From Glycomyces amatae (GTDB taxonomy: Bacteria; Actinomycetota; Actinomycetes; Mycobacteriales; Micromonosporaceae), in contig NZ_JAJLQZ010000031.1 in assembly GCF_020991375.1 (NCBI RefSeq), forward strand, positions 1-45,861: a stretch of DNA of 45,861 nt, written 5' to 3'. Shown in pieces: positions 8,521-17,672 of the stretch. A program made the position numbers and the translations under genes. How positions within the stretch are numbered: position 1 is the first letter of the stretch; every line of letters starts with the position of its first letter. A model generated the notes under the pieces. It worked only from the letters and a program-made list of their open reading frames with translations. It made no database searches and was not told the DNA's origin.

Positions 8521-9579
8521 ATGAGCGACGACCAGCCGAACGCCGGAGAAGGCTCGGCACCCGAAGAAGACGCCCCGAACGGCGCCGACGCCCCGGCCGA
8601 GGACCGGCCGGTCGAGGTCAGCGAAACCCCGCGCGGCCCGATCCACCTGCGCGGCATATCGACCCGGGCCTGGGAGCACCCCGCCGACCGCGGCGCCCTC
8701 GTGGCCCTGCGGGAGCTGAAGGGCTTCGACATCGTGGTGCGCAAACTCTCGGGCGCGATCTCCGAGCGGGCGCTGCGGCTGAGCCTCGTCGGCTCCTCCA
8801 TCCGCGTCGACCGCCACCAGTACTCGCGCGTCCACGACGCCTACCTCTCCGTCGGCGCCGTCCTCGACGCCGCCGACCTGCCGGAGCTCTACATCACCCG
8901 CAACCCCGACCTCGGCGGCATGTGCATCGGCATCGACAAGCCGGTGATCGTGATCAACTCCGGCTCGCTCGACATGCTCGACGAGACCGAACTGAAGTTC
9001 CTGCTCGCCCACGAGCTCGGCCACGCCCTCTCCGGCCACGGCCTCTACCGGACCCTCCTGATGGTCCTGCTGCGCCTGACCACCTCGGTCGCCTGGATAC
9101 CCGTCGGCGTGGTCGGCCTGCGCGTCATCACCGCCGCGCTCTACGAGTGGAGCCGCAAGTCCGAGCTGTCGGCCGACCGGGCCGGCGCGCTCGCCGTCCA
9201 GGACCCGGCCGCGGCCGTGCGCGTCATGGCGAAGCTGGCCGGCGGCGGCGACCTCCACGACGTCGACACCGCGGCCTTCCTGGAGCAGGCCAAGGAGTTC
9301 GAGACCGGCGGGGACCTGCGCGACAGCTTCCTCAAGCTCATGCTCCTGGAGCAGCGCAGCCACGACTTCGCCGTCGCCCGCGCCGCCGCCCTGAAGTCCT
9401 GGATCGACGACGGCGAGTACCGCGACCACCTCGCCGGGGACTACCCCCGCCGCGAGGACGACGCCGACGCCTCGATCACCGCCGAGGCCAAGGCCGCCGC
9501 GAAGTCCTACAAGGACCTCTTCGAGACCTCCGGCGACCCGCTCGCGAAACTCCTCCGCAAGTTCCGCGACCGCCCCTGA
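8521..9579 (+). CDS. M48-family membrane-associated zinc metalloprotease, 352 aa
   Basis: ATG 8521 has a GAGGAG-type RBS. The first 45 residues are acidic and disordered. The zinc site is HELGH at residues 164-168, with a downstream SELSADRAG whose Glu (about residue 215) is the likely third ligand. This is the M48 (HtpX/Ste24-like) arrangement. A hydrophobic region of about 30 residues (172-205) lies between the motifs, as in HtpX-type proteins that expose the active site to the cytoplasm. Family members degrade misfolded membrane proteins; the substrate here is unknown. It is convergent with the M20 gene across a strong hairpin. Confidence 0.9.
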   Translation: MSDDQPNAGEGSAPEEDAPNGADAPAEDRPVEVSETPRGPIHLRGISTRAWEHPADRGALVALRELKGFDIVVRKLSGAISERALRLSLVGSSIRVDRHQYSRVHDAYLSVGAVLDAADLPELYITRNPDLGGMCIGIDKPVIVINSGSLDMLDETELKFLLAHELGHALSGHGLYRTLLMVLLRLTTSVAWIPVGVVGLRVITAALYEWSRKSELSADRAGALAVQDPAAAVRVMAKLAGGGDLHDVDTAAFLEQAKEFETGGDLRDSFLKLMLLEQRSHDFAVARAAALKSWIDDGEYRDHLAGDYPRREDDADASITAEAKAAAKSYKDLFETSGDPLAKLLRKFRDRP

Positions 9580-9598
9580 CCGCATAGGGCTTCGTGCC

Positions 9599-9624
9599 GA
9601 GGGGTCCGGTCCGCCGGACCCCTC
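9599..9624. terminator. Bidirectional hairpin between convergent genes
   Basis: A perfect 11-bp inverted repeat (GAGGGGTCCGG / CCGGACCCCTC) with a TCCG loop lies between the stop of the peptidase gene at 9579 and the stop of the minus-strand dipeptidase at 9631. It lacks a T-tract, but GC-rich hairpins in this position commonly serve as terminators in actinomycetes. Confidence 0.75.
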
Positions 9625-9630
9625 CCGCCG

Positions 9631-10971
9631 TCAGCGCGCCAGCTTCTCCAGCAGCAGCGTCTCGGCCACGCACACCCGCTCGAACATCGCGAGGTCCAGG
9701 GACTCGTTGGGGCCGTGCGGGTTCGAGTACTGGTCCTCGACGCCCGTCACCAGGATCTCGGCCTCGGGGAACAGCTCCTGGAACGTCGCGATCATCGGGA
9801 TCGAGCCGCCGATGCCGATCTCCACGGGCGCCGTCCCGCCCCACGCCTCGGCGAACGCCGCGCGGGCCGCGCCGTAGGCGGGCCCGGTCGTGTCGACCGC
9901 GCACGGGTCGCCCAGGCCGCCCTCGGGCGTCACCGTCACCGTCGCGCCCCACGGGGCGTGCGCCGCGAAGTGGGCCCGCACCGCCTCGAGCGCGTTCGCG
10001 GCCGAGTCGCCCGCGGCGAGCCGGAACGAGACCTTCGCGCGCGCCGCCGGCTGGAGCGCGTTCGCCGACTCCGCCGCGCCCGGCGCGTCGATGCCGAGCA
10101 CCGTCGCGGTCGGCTTCGACCACAGCCGCTCGGTCAGCCGCCCCGTCCCGATGAACTCGGTGCCCGGCAGCATCCCGGCCTCCTCGCGCAGCGCCGCCTC
10201 GTCGTAGTCCAGGTCGCTGCTGGCGCCGGTGACCAGGCCGGAGACGGCCACGTCGCCGTGCTCGTCGTGCAGGGTCGCGACCAGGCGCGCGAGCGCGGTC
10301 AGCGCGTCCGGGACCGGCCCGCCGAAGATCCCCGAGTGGACCGCGCCCTTGAGGAGGCGGACCTCGACGAACACGTTGACGACCCCGCGCAGGGTGGTGG
10401 TCAGCGCCGGGACCTCGGTCCTCCAGTTGGTGGAGTCGGCGATCACCACGACGTCGGCGGCCAGCAGCTCGCGGTGGTCGTGCAGCAGGCCCTCCAGGGT
10501 CGGGGAGCCGAACTCCTCCTCGCCCTCGATGAGGAGCTTCACGCCCACCGGCGGCCTCCCGCCGAAGGCGCGCAGCGCGGCCACGTGCGCCATCACCCCG
10601 GCCTTGTCGTCGGCGACGCCGCGCCCGTACAGGCGCCCGTCCCGCTCGACCACGGTGAACGGGTCCTCCTGCTCCCACAGGGACAGGTCGCCGACCGGCT
10701 GCACGTCCTGGTGGGCGTACAGCAGCACCGTCGGCTGGCCGTCGGGCGCGGGGAAGTGCGCGTACACGCTCGGCTGCCCGGGACCGTGGACCAGCTGCCG
10801 CGTCTCGGCGGCGCCGGCGTCCTCCAGGAGGCGCTGGACGGCCTTCGCCCCTCTGCGGACCGGCTCGTGGTCGAGTCCTTCGAAGGCGATCGCCGGGATC
10901 TTGACGAGGGCCTCCAGGTCGGCGCGCACCGCGGGCATGGCGGCGCGCACCGCATTCACTACATCGCTCAT
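9631..10971 (-). CDS. M20-family dipeptidase / peptidase, 446 aa
   Basis: Start ATG 10971 (MSDVVNAVRAAMPAVRADLE). The M20 metal and catalytic motifs are intact. AHQDVQPV places His87 and Asp89. GRGVADDKAG supplies the bridging Asp. EGEEEFGSP (about 149-157) supplies the catalytic and zinc-binding Glu. GIGGSIPMI and HGPNES occur near the C-terminus, the latter with the final His ligand. A dimerisation domain lies at about 190-330. The motif set and length match actinobacterial M20 dipeptidases that hydrolyse dipeptides in the cytosol. It is divergent from the SURF1-like gene, with only 36 bases between starts. Confidence 0.92.
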   Translation of the reverse strand: MSDVVNAVRAAMPAVRADLEALVKIPAIAFEGLDHEPVRRGAKAVQRLLEDAGAAETRQLVHGPGQPSVYAHFPAPDGQPTVLLYAHQDVQPVGDLSLWEQEDPFTVVERDGRLYGRGVADDKAGVMAHVAALRAFGGRPPVGVKLLIEGEEEFGSPTLEGLLHDHRELLAADVVVIADSTNWRTEVPALTTTLRGVVNVFVEVRLLKGAVHSGIFGGPVPDALTALARLVATLHDEHGDVAVSGLVTGASSDLDYDEAALREEAGMLPGTEFIGTGRLTERLWSKPTATVLGIDAPGAAESANALQPAARAKVSFRLAAGDSAANALEAVRAHFAAHAPWGATVTVTPEGGLGDPCAVDTTGPAYGAARAAFAEAWGGTAPVEIGIGGSIPMIATFQELFPEAEILVTGVEDQYSNPHGPNESLDLAMFERVCVAETLLLEKLAR

Positions 10972-10994
10972 GGGGAGCCATCCTATGCCGGGTC

Positions 10995-11000
10995 TAGACT
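10995..11000 (+). promoter_or_regulatory. Probable -10 element for leaderless SURF1-like gene
   Basis: TAGACT fits the actinobacterial TANNNT -10 consensus and lies seven bases before GTG 11008. That spacing would put the transcription start on the start codon. No RBS precedes the gene, which supports a leaderless mRNA. Confidence 0.5.
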
Positions 11001-11007
11001 CGGCCGC

Positions 11008-11844
11008 GTGATGCAGCGATACCGGTTCGTCCTCACGCCGCGCTGGGCCGGCCTGACCCTGGCCGGCGTGGTCGTGATGGTCGTCTGCGCGCTGCTCTCG
11101 CAGTGGCAGTGGGACCGCGCGGTCGAGCGCGCCGCCGCCAACGACGTCATCGAGCACAGCCGCGAAGCGGCCCCCCTCGACCGGTCCCTCCCGGCCGGGC
11201 AGGCCCTCGACGAGGACGTCCGGTGGACGCTCGTGGAGGCCACCGGCGTCTACGACGCCGGGCGCGAGACCGTCCTGCGGGCCCAGACCAACAACAGCGT
11301 CAACGGCTTCGAGATCGTCACCCCCCTGGTCCTGGAGGACGGCACCGCGATCCTGGTGGACCGCGGGTTCGTGGCCTCCGAGAGCACCGGCGAGGTCCCC
11401 GACTACCCGGCCCCGCCCTCCGGCGAGGTCACCGTCACCGGCCGCGTCTACGAGTACGAGGACGCCAGCGGCGGCGTCACCGAGACCGGCGGCCGCCTCG
11501 AGTCGCGGCGCCTGAGCGACGAGCTGCTCGCCCCCCACTACGACTACGAGCTGCGCAGCGCCTGGATCGCCGACGTCGAGCCCGCCGAGGGCCTCGCGGC
11601 CCTGGAGACGCCCTCGTTCAAGGACTGGCAGAACTACTCCTACGCCGGGCAGTGGGCGCTGTTCGCGGCCATGGTCCCGGTGGGCTGGACCGTGCTGGCG
11701 CGCCGCGAGCGCCGGGAGCTCGACGCCGCCGCCTCCGCGGGCGGCGGGGAGGACGGCGAAGCGGCCCCGCCGGAGACCGGCGAGACCGCTGTCGAAGAGG
11801 CGGGCGTCAGTCCCGCCGACCCGGTGGAGCACCGGACCCCGTAG
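11008..11844 (+). CDS. SURF1-family protein, probable cytochrome oxidase assembly factor, 278 aa
   Basis: The start is GTG 11008 or the next codon, ATG 11011. No RBS is present, and the -10-like TAGACT favours a leaderless start. SURF1 architecture is clear: an N-terminal TM (about residues 12-32) ending in SQWQWDRA, a roughly 180-residue extracytoplasmic domain with GFEIVTPLVL and ILVDRGFV, and a second TM (about 217-237) preceded by NYSYAGQWALF. Family members help assemble heme into cytochrome c oxidase. The C-terminal 40 residues are acidic and Ala/Glu-rich, a common actinobacterial extension. It ends seven bases from the convergent PBP gene. Confidence 0.9.
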   Translation: MMQRYRFVLTPRWAGLTLAGVVVMVVCALLSQWQWDRAVERAAANDVIEHSREAAPLDRSLPAGQALDEDVRWTLVEATGVYDAGRETVLRAQTNNSVNGFEIVTPLVLEDGTAILVDRGFVASESTGEVPDYPAPPSGEVTVTGRVYEYEDASGGVTETGGRLESRRLSDELLAPHYDYELRSAWIADVEPAEGLAALETPSFKDWQNYSYAGQWALFAAMVPVGWTVLARRERRELDAAASAGGGEDGEAAPPETGETAVEEAGVSPADPVEHRTP

Positions 11845-11850
11845 GGCCCG

Positions 11851-14028
11851 TCACTCCTTCCCCTCGAACTGGATCTGTCTCGACGGCGGGTTGAAATCCT
11901 CTATGGGCACGCCCTCGAGCGCCTCCTTGAAGATCGTCCCCACCGTCGTCTTCGAGGCGGTCGTGTTCGACTTGCCCACCGAGTTGAAGATGTAGTCCGG
12001 GTCGGCCATGAACGCGCCGATGCTCAGCTGCGGCGTGTACCCCAGGAACCACGAGGTCCGGTCGTCGTCGGTGGTCCCGGACTTGCCGGCGATCGGCCGC
12101 CCCGCGAGCTCGGCGACGTTCGGCGAGGTGCCCCACTCCCCGCACTTGACGCCCTTGCGCTGGGTCCAGGTCACGCACCGGCCCGCGTCGGTGGCGGCCC
12201 GGGCGACGTCCTCGTCCAGCTCCTGGTGGCAGCGCGGCGCGGCCGCGTCCAGCTCCTGGCCGTGCGGGTCGATGATCCGCATCGCCGGTATCGGCTCGCA
12301 GTACTCGCCCTCGGCCGCGAGCGTGTTGAACACGTTGGTCATCTCGACCGGCTGCACGTCCGAGACGCCCAGCGTGAACGGGCCCCAGCCCGCGCGCCGC
12401 TCCTCCGAGGCGTAGTACGCGTCGCCCTCGCTGCGCCACTGGAGGCCCATCCGCTCGGCCATCTCCACGGTCTTGTCGGCGCCGACGCGGTCGATGAGCT
12501 GCGCGAAGTACGTGTTCACCGACATGCCGAACCCGGACCACATGTCGCGGTTGCCCGACATCTGCGGGTTGCCGTTCTTGGGGCACCACCGGCCGCCGCA
12601 CGCGGTCGTCGCGGAGACGAAGCTCGTGGCCACCCGGTCGGGGGAGTTGATGTCGTAGTTCAGCGGGTAGCCCGCGTCGAGCGCGGCGAGCATGGTGAAC
12701 ACCTTGAACGTCGAACCGGCCTGGTAGCCGCCGGTGGGGCCGCCGCCGAGCACCGGGTTCACGGTGTTCGGGTAGTTGCCCTTGCGGTCGAAGGACGGGT
12801 TCGAGTGCGGGCCGTTCTCGCTCTGGTCGTACGAGAAGACCCGGTTCAGGCCCATCGCCTTGATCCGGCCCGTGCCCGGCTCCATCACGACCGCGCCGTG
12901 CGCGAACTTGGAGGTGGAGGGCTTGGCCTTGTTCACCGTGTCGTTGGCGATCTCCTGGATCTCCGGGTCGAGCGTGGTGATGATCGTGTACCCGCCCTGG
13001 CGCAGCTCCTTCTCGCGCTCGGCCGGGGTCGGCCCGAAGGCGTCCTGCTCGCGCCACCAGCGGCGGAAGTAGTCGCAGAAGAACCCGTACTCGGTGGTGG
13101 TGCCCTCGACGCCGATGCACGAGTTCGGCGGGTCGGAGGTGTCGAGCTCGATCGGCAGCCCGCGCACCTCGGAGACGTCGCCGCGCGAGACGTAGTCGTT
13201 GTCGACCATCCGGTCGAGCACCCAGTTGCGGCGGGCCAGCGCGTCGGTCTGGTCGGAGGTGATCGGGTCGTACGCCGAGGGGGCCTGCACGAGCCCGGCC
13301 AGCGCGGCCGACTCCTGGAGGTTCAGCTCCGAGGGGTGTTTGGAGAAGTAGACCTGGGCGGCCGCGAAGATCCCGTAGGCGTTGTGCCCGAAGTAGGCCT
13401 GGTTGAGGTAGCGCTCGAGGATCTCGTCCTTGGAGAGCTGCTCCTCGACGGCCATGGCCAGGCGCGCCTCGCGCATCTTGCGGGTCACGGTCTGCTCGGT
13501 GGCGGCGATGACCTCGTCGATGGACTCGGCGTTGAGCTGGAGGGCGCCGCGCACGTACTGCATGGTGATGGTCGAGGCGCCCTGCTCGACCCCGCCCGAG
13601 TTCTGGTTGGCGACGAAGGCGCGCGCGATGCCCCGGTAGTCCACGCCGTTGTGCTCGTAGAACCGCGAGTCCTCGGCGGCGACCATGGCCTGGCGCATGA
13701 CCGGCGAGACCTCGTCGAGCGCGACCTCGCGGCGGAACTCGTCGTAGAAGAGGCTGATGAGGGTCTCGCCGTCGGCGGCGTAGACGTAGGAGGTCAGCGG
13801 CGGGTCGGTGTCGGTGACCTCGACCGAGAGCGTGTCGATGGTGTCGAACCCGGCCTTGGCGCTCAGCCCGGCCATCGCGACCAGCGGGAACATCAGCGCC
13901 GCTATCGCCAGCCCGACGAGCAGGCCGGTGCGCAGGACGGCGTACACCCCTTCGGCGGGCGGTCCGTTCTGGTCGCTGCTGAGTGCGGACAGTCCGGGCA
14001 TACGGTGCTGGCGGGGTCGATCGCGCAT
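11851..14028 (-). CDS. Class A penicillin-binding protein (glycosyltransferase/transpeptidase), 725 aa
   Basis: This bifunctional peptidoglycan synthase is anchored by one TM at about residues 28-55. The GT51 domain shows EDSRFYEHNGVD (catalytic Glu119) and GASTITMQ (140-147). The transpeptidase domain has the three penicillin-binding motifs: STFK with nucleophile Ser429, SVN (493-495) and KSGT (639-642). It polymerises lipid II glycan strands and cross-links stem peptides outside the membrane. The Cys-containing insertion near 463-472 is an accessory feature. ATG 14028 was used; ATG 14001 is an alternative because neither has a strong RBS. It is divergent from cysG. Confidence 0.95.
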   Translation of the reverse strand: MRDRPRQHRMPGLSALSSDQNGPPAEGVYAVLRTGLLVGLAIAALMFPLVAMAGLSAKAGFDTIDTLSVEVTDTDPPLTSYVYAADGETLISLFYDEFRREVALDEVSPVMRQAMVAAEDSRFYEHNGVDYRGIARAFVANQNSGGVEQGASTITMQYVRGALQLNAESIDEVIAATEQTVTRKMREARLAMAVEEQLSKDEILERYLNQAYFGHNAYGIFAAAQVYFSKHPSELNLQESAALAGLVQAPSAYDPITSDQTDALARRNWVLDRMVDNDYVSRGDVSEVRGLPIELDTSDPPNSCIGVEGTTTEYGFFCDYFRRWWREQDAFGPTPAEREKELRQGGYTIITTLDPEIQEIANDTVNKAKPSTSKFAHGAVVMEPGTGRIKAMGLNRVFSYDQSENGPHSNPSFDRKGNYPNTVNPVLGGGPTGGYQAGSTFKVFTMLAALDAGYPLNYDINSPDRVATSFVSATTACGGRWCPKNGNPQMSGNRDMWSGFGMSVNTYFAQLIDRVGADKTVEMAERMGLQWRSEGDAYYASEERRAGWGPFTLGVSDVQPVEMTNVFNTLAAEGEYCEPIPAMRIIDPHGQELDAAAPRCHQELDEDVARAATDAGRCVTWTQRKGVKCGEWGTSPNVAELAGRPIAGKSGTTDDDRTSWFLGYTPQLSIGAFMADPDYIFNSVGKSNTTASKTTVGTIFKEALEGVPIEDFNPPSRQIQFEGKE

Positions 14029-14268
14029 ATGACCAGCCTAGGTCACATGCACGCTCCCAAGGTGAAAAAACTCATGAGGGCCGGTATCGCTTTCACCAAG
14101 GGCCTGAATGCAAAAGGAACTCACATCACTCGGGGCCGCCGCGCACCGCCCGTCCCGCGTAACAGGCTCGCAACGCGCCGGTTAGATGACCGCGACGAAA
14201 CCCGCCTACGCTTGTCGCAGTCCCGCGGGCCCCGGCCCGCGTCCGGAGTGAGTGCTGAGGAGGCACAC

Positions 14269-15483
14269 GTGTCGGTCTACGAGGTCGGTCTGCGCTTGCG
14301 CGGCAAGACGGTGCTCGTCGTCGGCGGCGGCTCGATCGCCGGGCGCCGCGTCCCCCGCCTGCTCGCCGCCGGCGCGCGCGTCCGCCTCGTCGCCCCCGAG
14401 GCCACCACCACGCTCGCCGACTACGCCGCCGCCGGCGAGCTCCGGTGGGAGCGGCGCGAGTGGCGCCCCGGCGACGGCGCCGACGCCTGGTTCGTGCTCG
14501 CCGCGACCGACGACCCCGCCGTCAACGCCCGCGTCGCCGCCGAGGCCGAGGCGGACCGCACCTGGTGCGTCCGGGCCGACGACGCCGAGGCCTCCGACGC
14601 CTGGACCCTCGCCCAGGCCGGGTTCGACGGTGTCAGCGTCGCCGTCTCCGCCTCCGGCGACCCCCGCCGCGCCGCCGCCGTCCGCGACGCCGTGGCCGCC
14701 GCCCTGCGCACGGGCGACCTCGGCGCCCCCCGCACCCGCACCGCCCCCCGGGCGGGCGTGGCCCTCGTCGGCGCCGGCCCCGGCGACGCCGACCTCATCA
14801 CCCTCCGCGGCCTCGAACTGCTGCGCCAGGCCCAAGTGGTCGTCTCCGACCGCCTCGCCCCTCAGGAACTGCTCGACATGCTCGGCGACGACGTCGAGAT
14901 CGTCGACGCCGCCAAGCTCCCGTACGGGCGCCACACCACCCAGGAGCAGATCAACGCCGTCATGGTCGACCGCGCCCTCGCCGGCAAGTTCGTGGTCCGC
15001 CTCAAGGGCGGCGACGGCTTCGTCTTCGGCCGCGGCGCCGAGGAGCTCGACGCGTGCGTCGAGGCCGGCGTGCCCGTGGAGGTCGTCCCCGGCCTGTCCT
15101 CCTCGATCGCCGGGCCCGCCGCCGCAGGCATCCCCGTGACCGAGCGCGGCGTCGTCCACGACTTCACCGTCGCCACCGGGCACGTCCCGCCCGGGCCGCA
15201 GAGCAAGGTCGACTGGGCGGCCCTCGGCGCCGGGAACGGCACCGTCGTGCTCCTCATGGCCGTCAAGAACCGCGGCCCGATCGCCGCGGCCCTCATCGCG
15301 GGGGGCCGCAGTCCCGACGCCCCGGTGCGCATCGTCGAGAATGCGACCACCAAGAACCAGACCGTCCGCGAATGCGTCCTTTCCGACCTCGGCGACACCG
15401 AGGCGCACCACCCGGCGGTGATCGTCATCGGCGACGTCGCGGCACGCGCCAGGACCCTTCCCGGGGCCGGCCGCGGACGGTGA
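14269..15483 (+). CDS. cysG: Siroheme synthase-type fusion: precorrin-2 dehydrogenase-like domain plus uroporphyrinogen-III C-methyltransferase, 404 aa
   Basis: GTG 14269 follows a strong gaggagg RBS. Residues 1-155 form a NAD-binding domain like CysG/Met8 (VVGGGSIAGRR near 18-28, LAATDDPAVN). Residues from about 160 form a tetrapyrrole methyltransferase with VGAGPGDADLITLRG and RLKGGDGFVFGRGAEE, the hallmarks of SAM-dependent uroporphyrinogen-III methylation at C2 and C7. Together they make precorrin-2/sirohydrochlorin for siroheme, the cofactor of sulfite and nitrite reductases. The N-terminal part is shorter than in E. coli CysG, as is usual in actinomycetes, so the ferrochelatase step is uncertain. 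Confidence 0.92.
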   Translation: MSVYEVGLRLRGKTVLVVGGGSIAGRRVPRLLAAGARVRLVAPEATTTLADYAAAGELRWERREWRPGDGADAWFVLAATDDPAVNARVAAEAEADRTWCVRADDAEASDAWTLAQAGFDGVSVAVSASGDPRRAAAVRDAVAAALRTGDLGAPRTRTAPRAGVALVGAGPGDADLITLRGLELLRQAQVVVSDRLAPQELLDMLGDDVEIVDAAKLPYGRHTTQEQINAVMVDRALAGKFVVRLKGGDGFVFGRGAEELDACVEAGVPVEVVPGLSSSIAGPAAAGIPVTERGVVHDFTVATGHVPPGPQSKVDWAALGAGNGTVVLLMAVKNRGPIAAALIAGGRSPDAPVRIVENATTKNQTVRECVLSDLGDTEAHHPAVIVIGDVAARARTLPGAGRGR

Positions 15484-15510
15484 GTCTTCGCAGGTGAGAC
15501 CCGATATCTC

Positions 15511-15548
15511 GGCGGTGCCGGAGCTTCACTCCGGCGCCGCCGCGGTTT
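15511..15548 (+). terminator. Rho-independent terminator after cysG
   Basis: A 13-bp stem (one T-G wobble), ggcggtgccggag with ctccggcgccgcc, and a five-base loop is followed after three bases by TTTT. It lies 28 bases past the cysG stop. Confidence 0.85.
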
Positions 15549-15711
15549 TACCCGATCCACTCTTTACAAGGACCGACACAGGCCGTAATATTCGTCCATC
15601 AACAGCGCGGCGGTCGCCGCGCCTGCCACCGTGATCCCATTCTGAATCACAGGTGTACTTCCATTCGAGCGGGTGCTCCCGCCGACCCTTTTTGTCCTCT
15701 TTGGAGTGTGC

Positions 15712-16803
15712 ATGCGCATCCGTGAGTTCCCGGCCGAGCTCGCTTCGCGGCTCAAGGTCGCCTACGCGGTCCGCAACGTCGACCTGACGCTGCCCGGACT
15801 GACCCTGGTCGACGAATGCGCGCCCAGGCCCGGCCATATCCTGGTCGCACGGGTCGACGCGATCGGCCACCACAACTGGCTCGAGCTCGCCACCGGCCGC
15901 AAGGCCGCCATCTACCCCGGCGACGAGGTCCTCCTCGCCTTCGGCGAGCGCTACGCGCCCGACCAGTACGAGTCCCGCGTCCCCGAGGTCCTCGGCACCT
16001 CCGTCGACCTGGTGGCCGCCGGCGGCGTCGCGGGCGAGGTCCTCTCCCGCCACGGCGACATGCGCCCCCCGACCCGCCTGGAGCCCGTCGGCGTCCTCGC
16101 CGACCGCGACGGCGTGCCGATCGACCTGCGGCGCTTCAACATGCTCGCCCCGTTCGGGCTCGGCGACCACCCGCCCGTGGTCTGCGTCGTCGGCACCTCC
16201 ATGAACGCCGGGAAGTCCACCACCGCCGCCTCCGTGATCCGCGGCCTGTCCCGCGCGGGCCACCGCGTCGCGGGCATCAAGATCACCGGCACCGGCGCCG
16301 GGGGCGACCCGTGGATGTTCCGCGACTCCGGCGCGGTCGTCGCCGCCGACTTCACCGACGGCGGCTACCCGACCACCGCGGGCATCCCCGTCCCCGAACT
16401 GGCCGAACTCGCCCAGACCCTCTACCACCACGCCGCCGCGCACGACGTCGACGCCGTGGTCATGGAGATCGCCGACGGCATCCTCCAGGCCGAGACCTCC
16501 GCGCTGCTGGAGCACCCGCTCGTGCGCGAGCTGGTCGACGGCGTGGTCCTGGCCGCCGCCGACGCCGCGGGCGCCCGCTACGGCGCCCAGCACCTGCGGG
16601 GCCTGGGCCTGCCGGTGATCGCCGCCTCCGGGAGGCTCACCCAGTCCCAGCTGGCGATCCGCGAGGCGGTCGCGGGGATCGACAGCCCGGTCTACACGCC
16701 GGGCGAGCTCGCCGAGGCGCACGTGGCCGTGGAGCTGCTGGCGCTGGCCGTGGTCGCCCGCACCCGCCGCTCCGGCATCCTCGAACTCGGCGAGGCCGCC
16801 TGA
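15712..16803 (+). CDS. P-loop NTPase-fold protein of unknown function (DUF1611-like), 363 aa
   Basis: ATG 15712 follows ttggagtg. The N-terminal 150 residues are a beta-rich domain. The rest is a nucleotide-binding fold with a Walker A motif GTSMNAGKST at 161-170. A conserved ITGTGAGGDP region follows, then VVMEIADGILQAE, resembling a Walker-B-like stretch. Dethiobiotin-synthetase/MobB-type P-loop proteins and DUF1611 proteins share this layout. The substrate cannot be inferred. It appears monocistronic, bracketed by terminators at 15511 and 16878. Confidence 0.8.
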   Translation: MRIREFPAELASRLKVAYAVRNVDLTLPGLTLVDECAPRPGHILVARVDAIGHHNWLELATGRKAAIYPGDEVLLAFGERYAPDQYESRVPEVLGTSVDLVAAGGVAGEVLSRHGDMRPPTRLEPVGVLADRDGVPIDLRRFNMLAPFGLGDHPPVVCVVGTSMNAGKSTTAASVIRGLSRAGHRVAGIKITGTGAGGDPWMFRDSGAVVAADFTDGGYPTTAGIPVPELAELAQTLYHHAAAHDVDAVVMEIADGILQAETSALLEHPLVRELVDGVVLAAADAAGARYGAQHLRGLGLPVIAASGRLTQSQLAIREAVAGIDSPVYTPGELAEAHVAVELLALAVVARTRRSGILELGEAA

Positions 16804-16877
16804 CTCCTCTCCCGGCCGTTCATGACAGGTCCGACGGAGGCGCAGCGGTTGCGCCGTCCCGGCAGACGGGAACCCGA

Positions 16878-16906
16878 GGGCGGCGCGCACGGCGCGCCGC
16901 CCTTTT
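16878..16906 (+). terminator. Rho-independent terminator
   Basis: A perfect 11-bp stem, GGGCGGCGCGC / GCGCGCCGCCC, with an ACG loop is immediately followed by TTTT. It lies 75 bases past the P-loop gene and isolates it from the toxin-antitoxin pair. Confidence 0.9.
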
Positions 16907-16975
16907 CGCACCCTGGTCGGCTCGCCGTCTGACCAAGAATTGCGTAGCGTTCTGCGCCTTCGGTAGCGCCTGGGG

Positions 16976-16981
16976 TAATAT
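16976..16981 (+). promoter_or_regulatory. Probable -10 element for leaderless antitoxin gene
   Basis: TAATAT is a strong TANNNT -10 match ending six bases before GTG 16988. With no RBS between them, transcription probably begins at the start codon. Antitoxins of this type usually repress their own promoter, which would overlap this site. No clear -35 is seen. Confidence 0.5.
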
Positions 16982-16987
16982 TGGGCC

Positions 16988-17260
16988 GTGAGTCGAATGA
17001 TCACTCAGAAAGAGCTCCGCAACGACAGTGCCGCTGTCCTGCGCGCCGCTGAAGCGGGTGAGGAAATCATCGTCACCAGGAACGGCACCCCGGTCGCCAG
17101 GCTGATGCCGCTGGCGGACGAAAGTCCGTTCGTGCCCACCGACCAATTGAAGGCGAGCGCGCAAGGGCTGCCTCGCGTAGACTTCCGCCGTCTCCGGGAA
17201 GACCTGTCCGAACACATCGACTGGGAATGGCGAGACCCGTACGAGCGCCGCAATGACTGA
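16988..17260 (+). CDS. Phd/YefM-type antitoxin, 90 aa
   Basis: The protein begins with the typical Phd/YefM N-terminus: ITQKELRNDSAAVLRAAEAG, then EEIIVTRNGTPVARLMPL, the DNA-binding and dimerisation fold. The acidic and aromatic C-terminal region (about 60-90, DWEWRDPYERR) is the expected toxin-neutralising tail. It overlaps the downstream PIN toxin by eight bases. It likely binds both the toxin and its own operator. The GTG start is supported by a -10-like TAATAT six bases upstream. Confidence 0.92.
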   Translation: MSRMITQKELRNDSAAVLRAAEAGEEIIVTRNGTPVARLMPLADESPFVPTDQLKASAQGLPRVDFRRLREDLSEHIDWEWRDPYERRND

Positions 17261-17672
17261 GCGCGCATCTGGTCACGAATTCGGAGTCCTCGACACTTCG
17301 GTGGTGATCGACTTCGACTCGCTGCCGCGAGAGGATCTGCCCGACATCAGTGCGATCAGCGCGGTCACTCTCGCTGAACTGCATGCAGGCCCGCACGCCG
17401 CGCGAAGCGATGTCCTCGAGCAGGCTCGCCGACAGCAGGTTCTGAACTGGGTGTTGCAGTCGTTTCGCAACCCGCTCCCGTTCGATGAAGGATCGGCCCG
17501 GGTCTTCGGCACCGTCACGCTGCTCACGCTCGCGGCCGGCCGCAAGCCCCGCAAGTTCACCGCCGATCTCATGATCGCCTCGATCGCCATCCGGAACCAG
17601 CTGCCGCTCTTCACCCGCAACCCGAAGGACTTCGACCCGCTCGGATCGCTCCTGGAGGTCAAGGCGGTCTGA
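17253..17672 (+). CDS. PIN-domain (VapC-like) toxin ribonuclease, 139 aa
   Basis: PIN-fold acidic residues are in place: Asp14 in FGVLDTSVVID, Glu42 in VTLAELHAG and Asp105 in KFTADLMIA. The late NPKDF motif (123-127) completes the metal site. VapC-type enzymes are Mg-dependent endoribonucleases that cut tRNA or rRNA when released from antitoxin. ATG 17253 lies inside the antitoxin gene, giving an 8-base overlap and coupled translation. Length is normal and there is no sign of inactivation. Confidence 0.92.
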   Translation: MTERASGHEFGVLDTSVVIDFDSLPREDLPDISAISAVTLAELHAGPHAARSDVLEQARRQQVLNWVLQSFRNPLPFDEGSARVFGTVTLLTLAAGRKPRKFTADLMIASIAIRNQLPLFTRNPKDFDPLGSLLEVKAV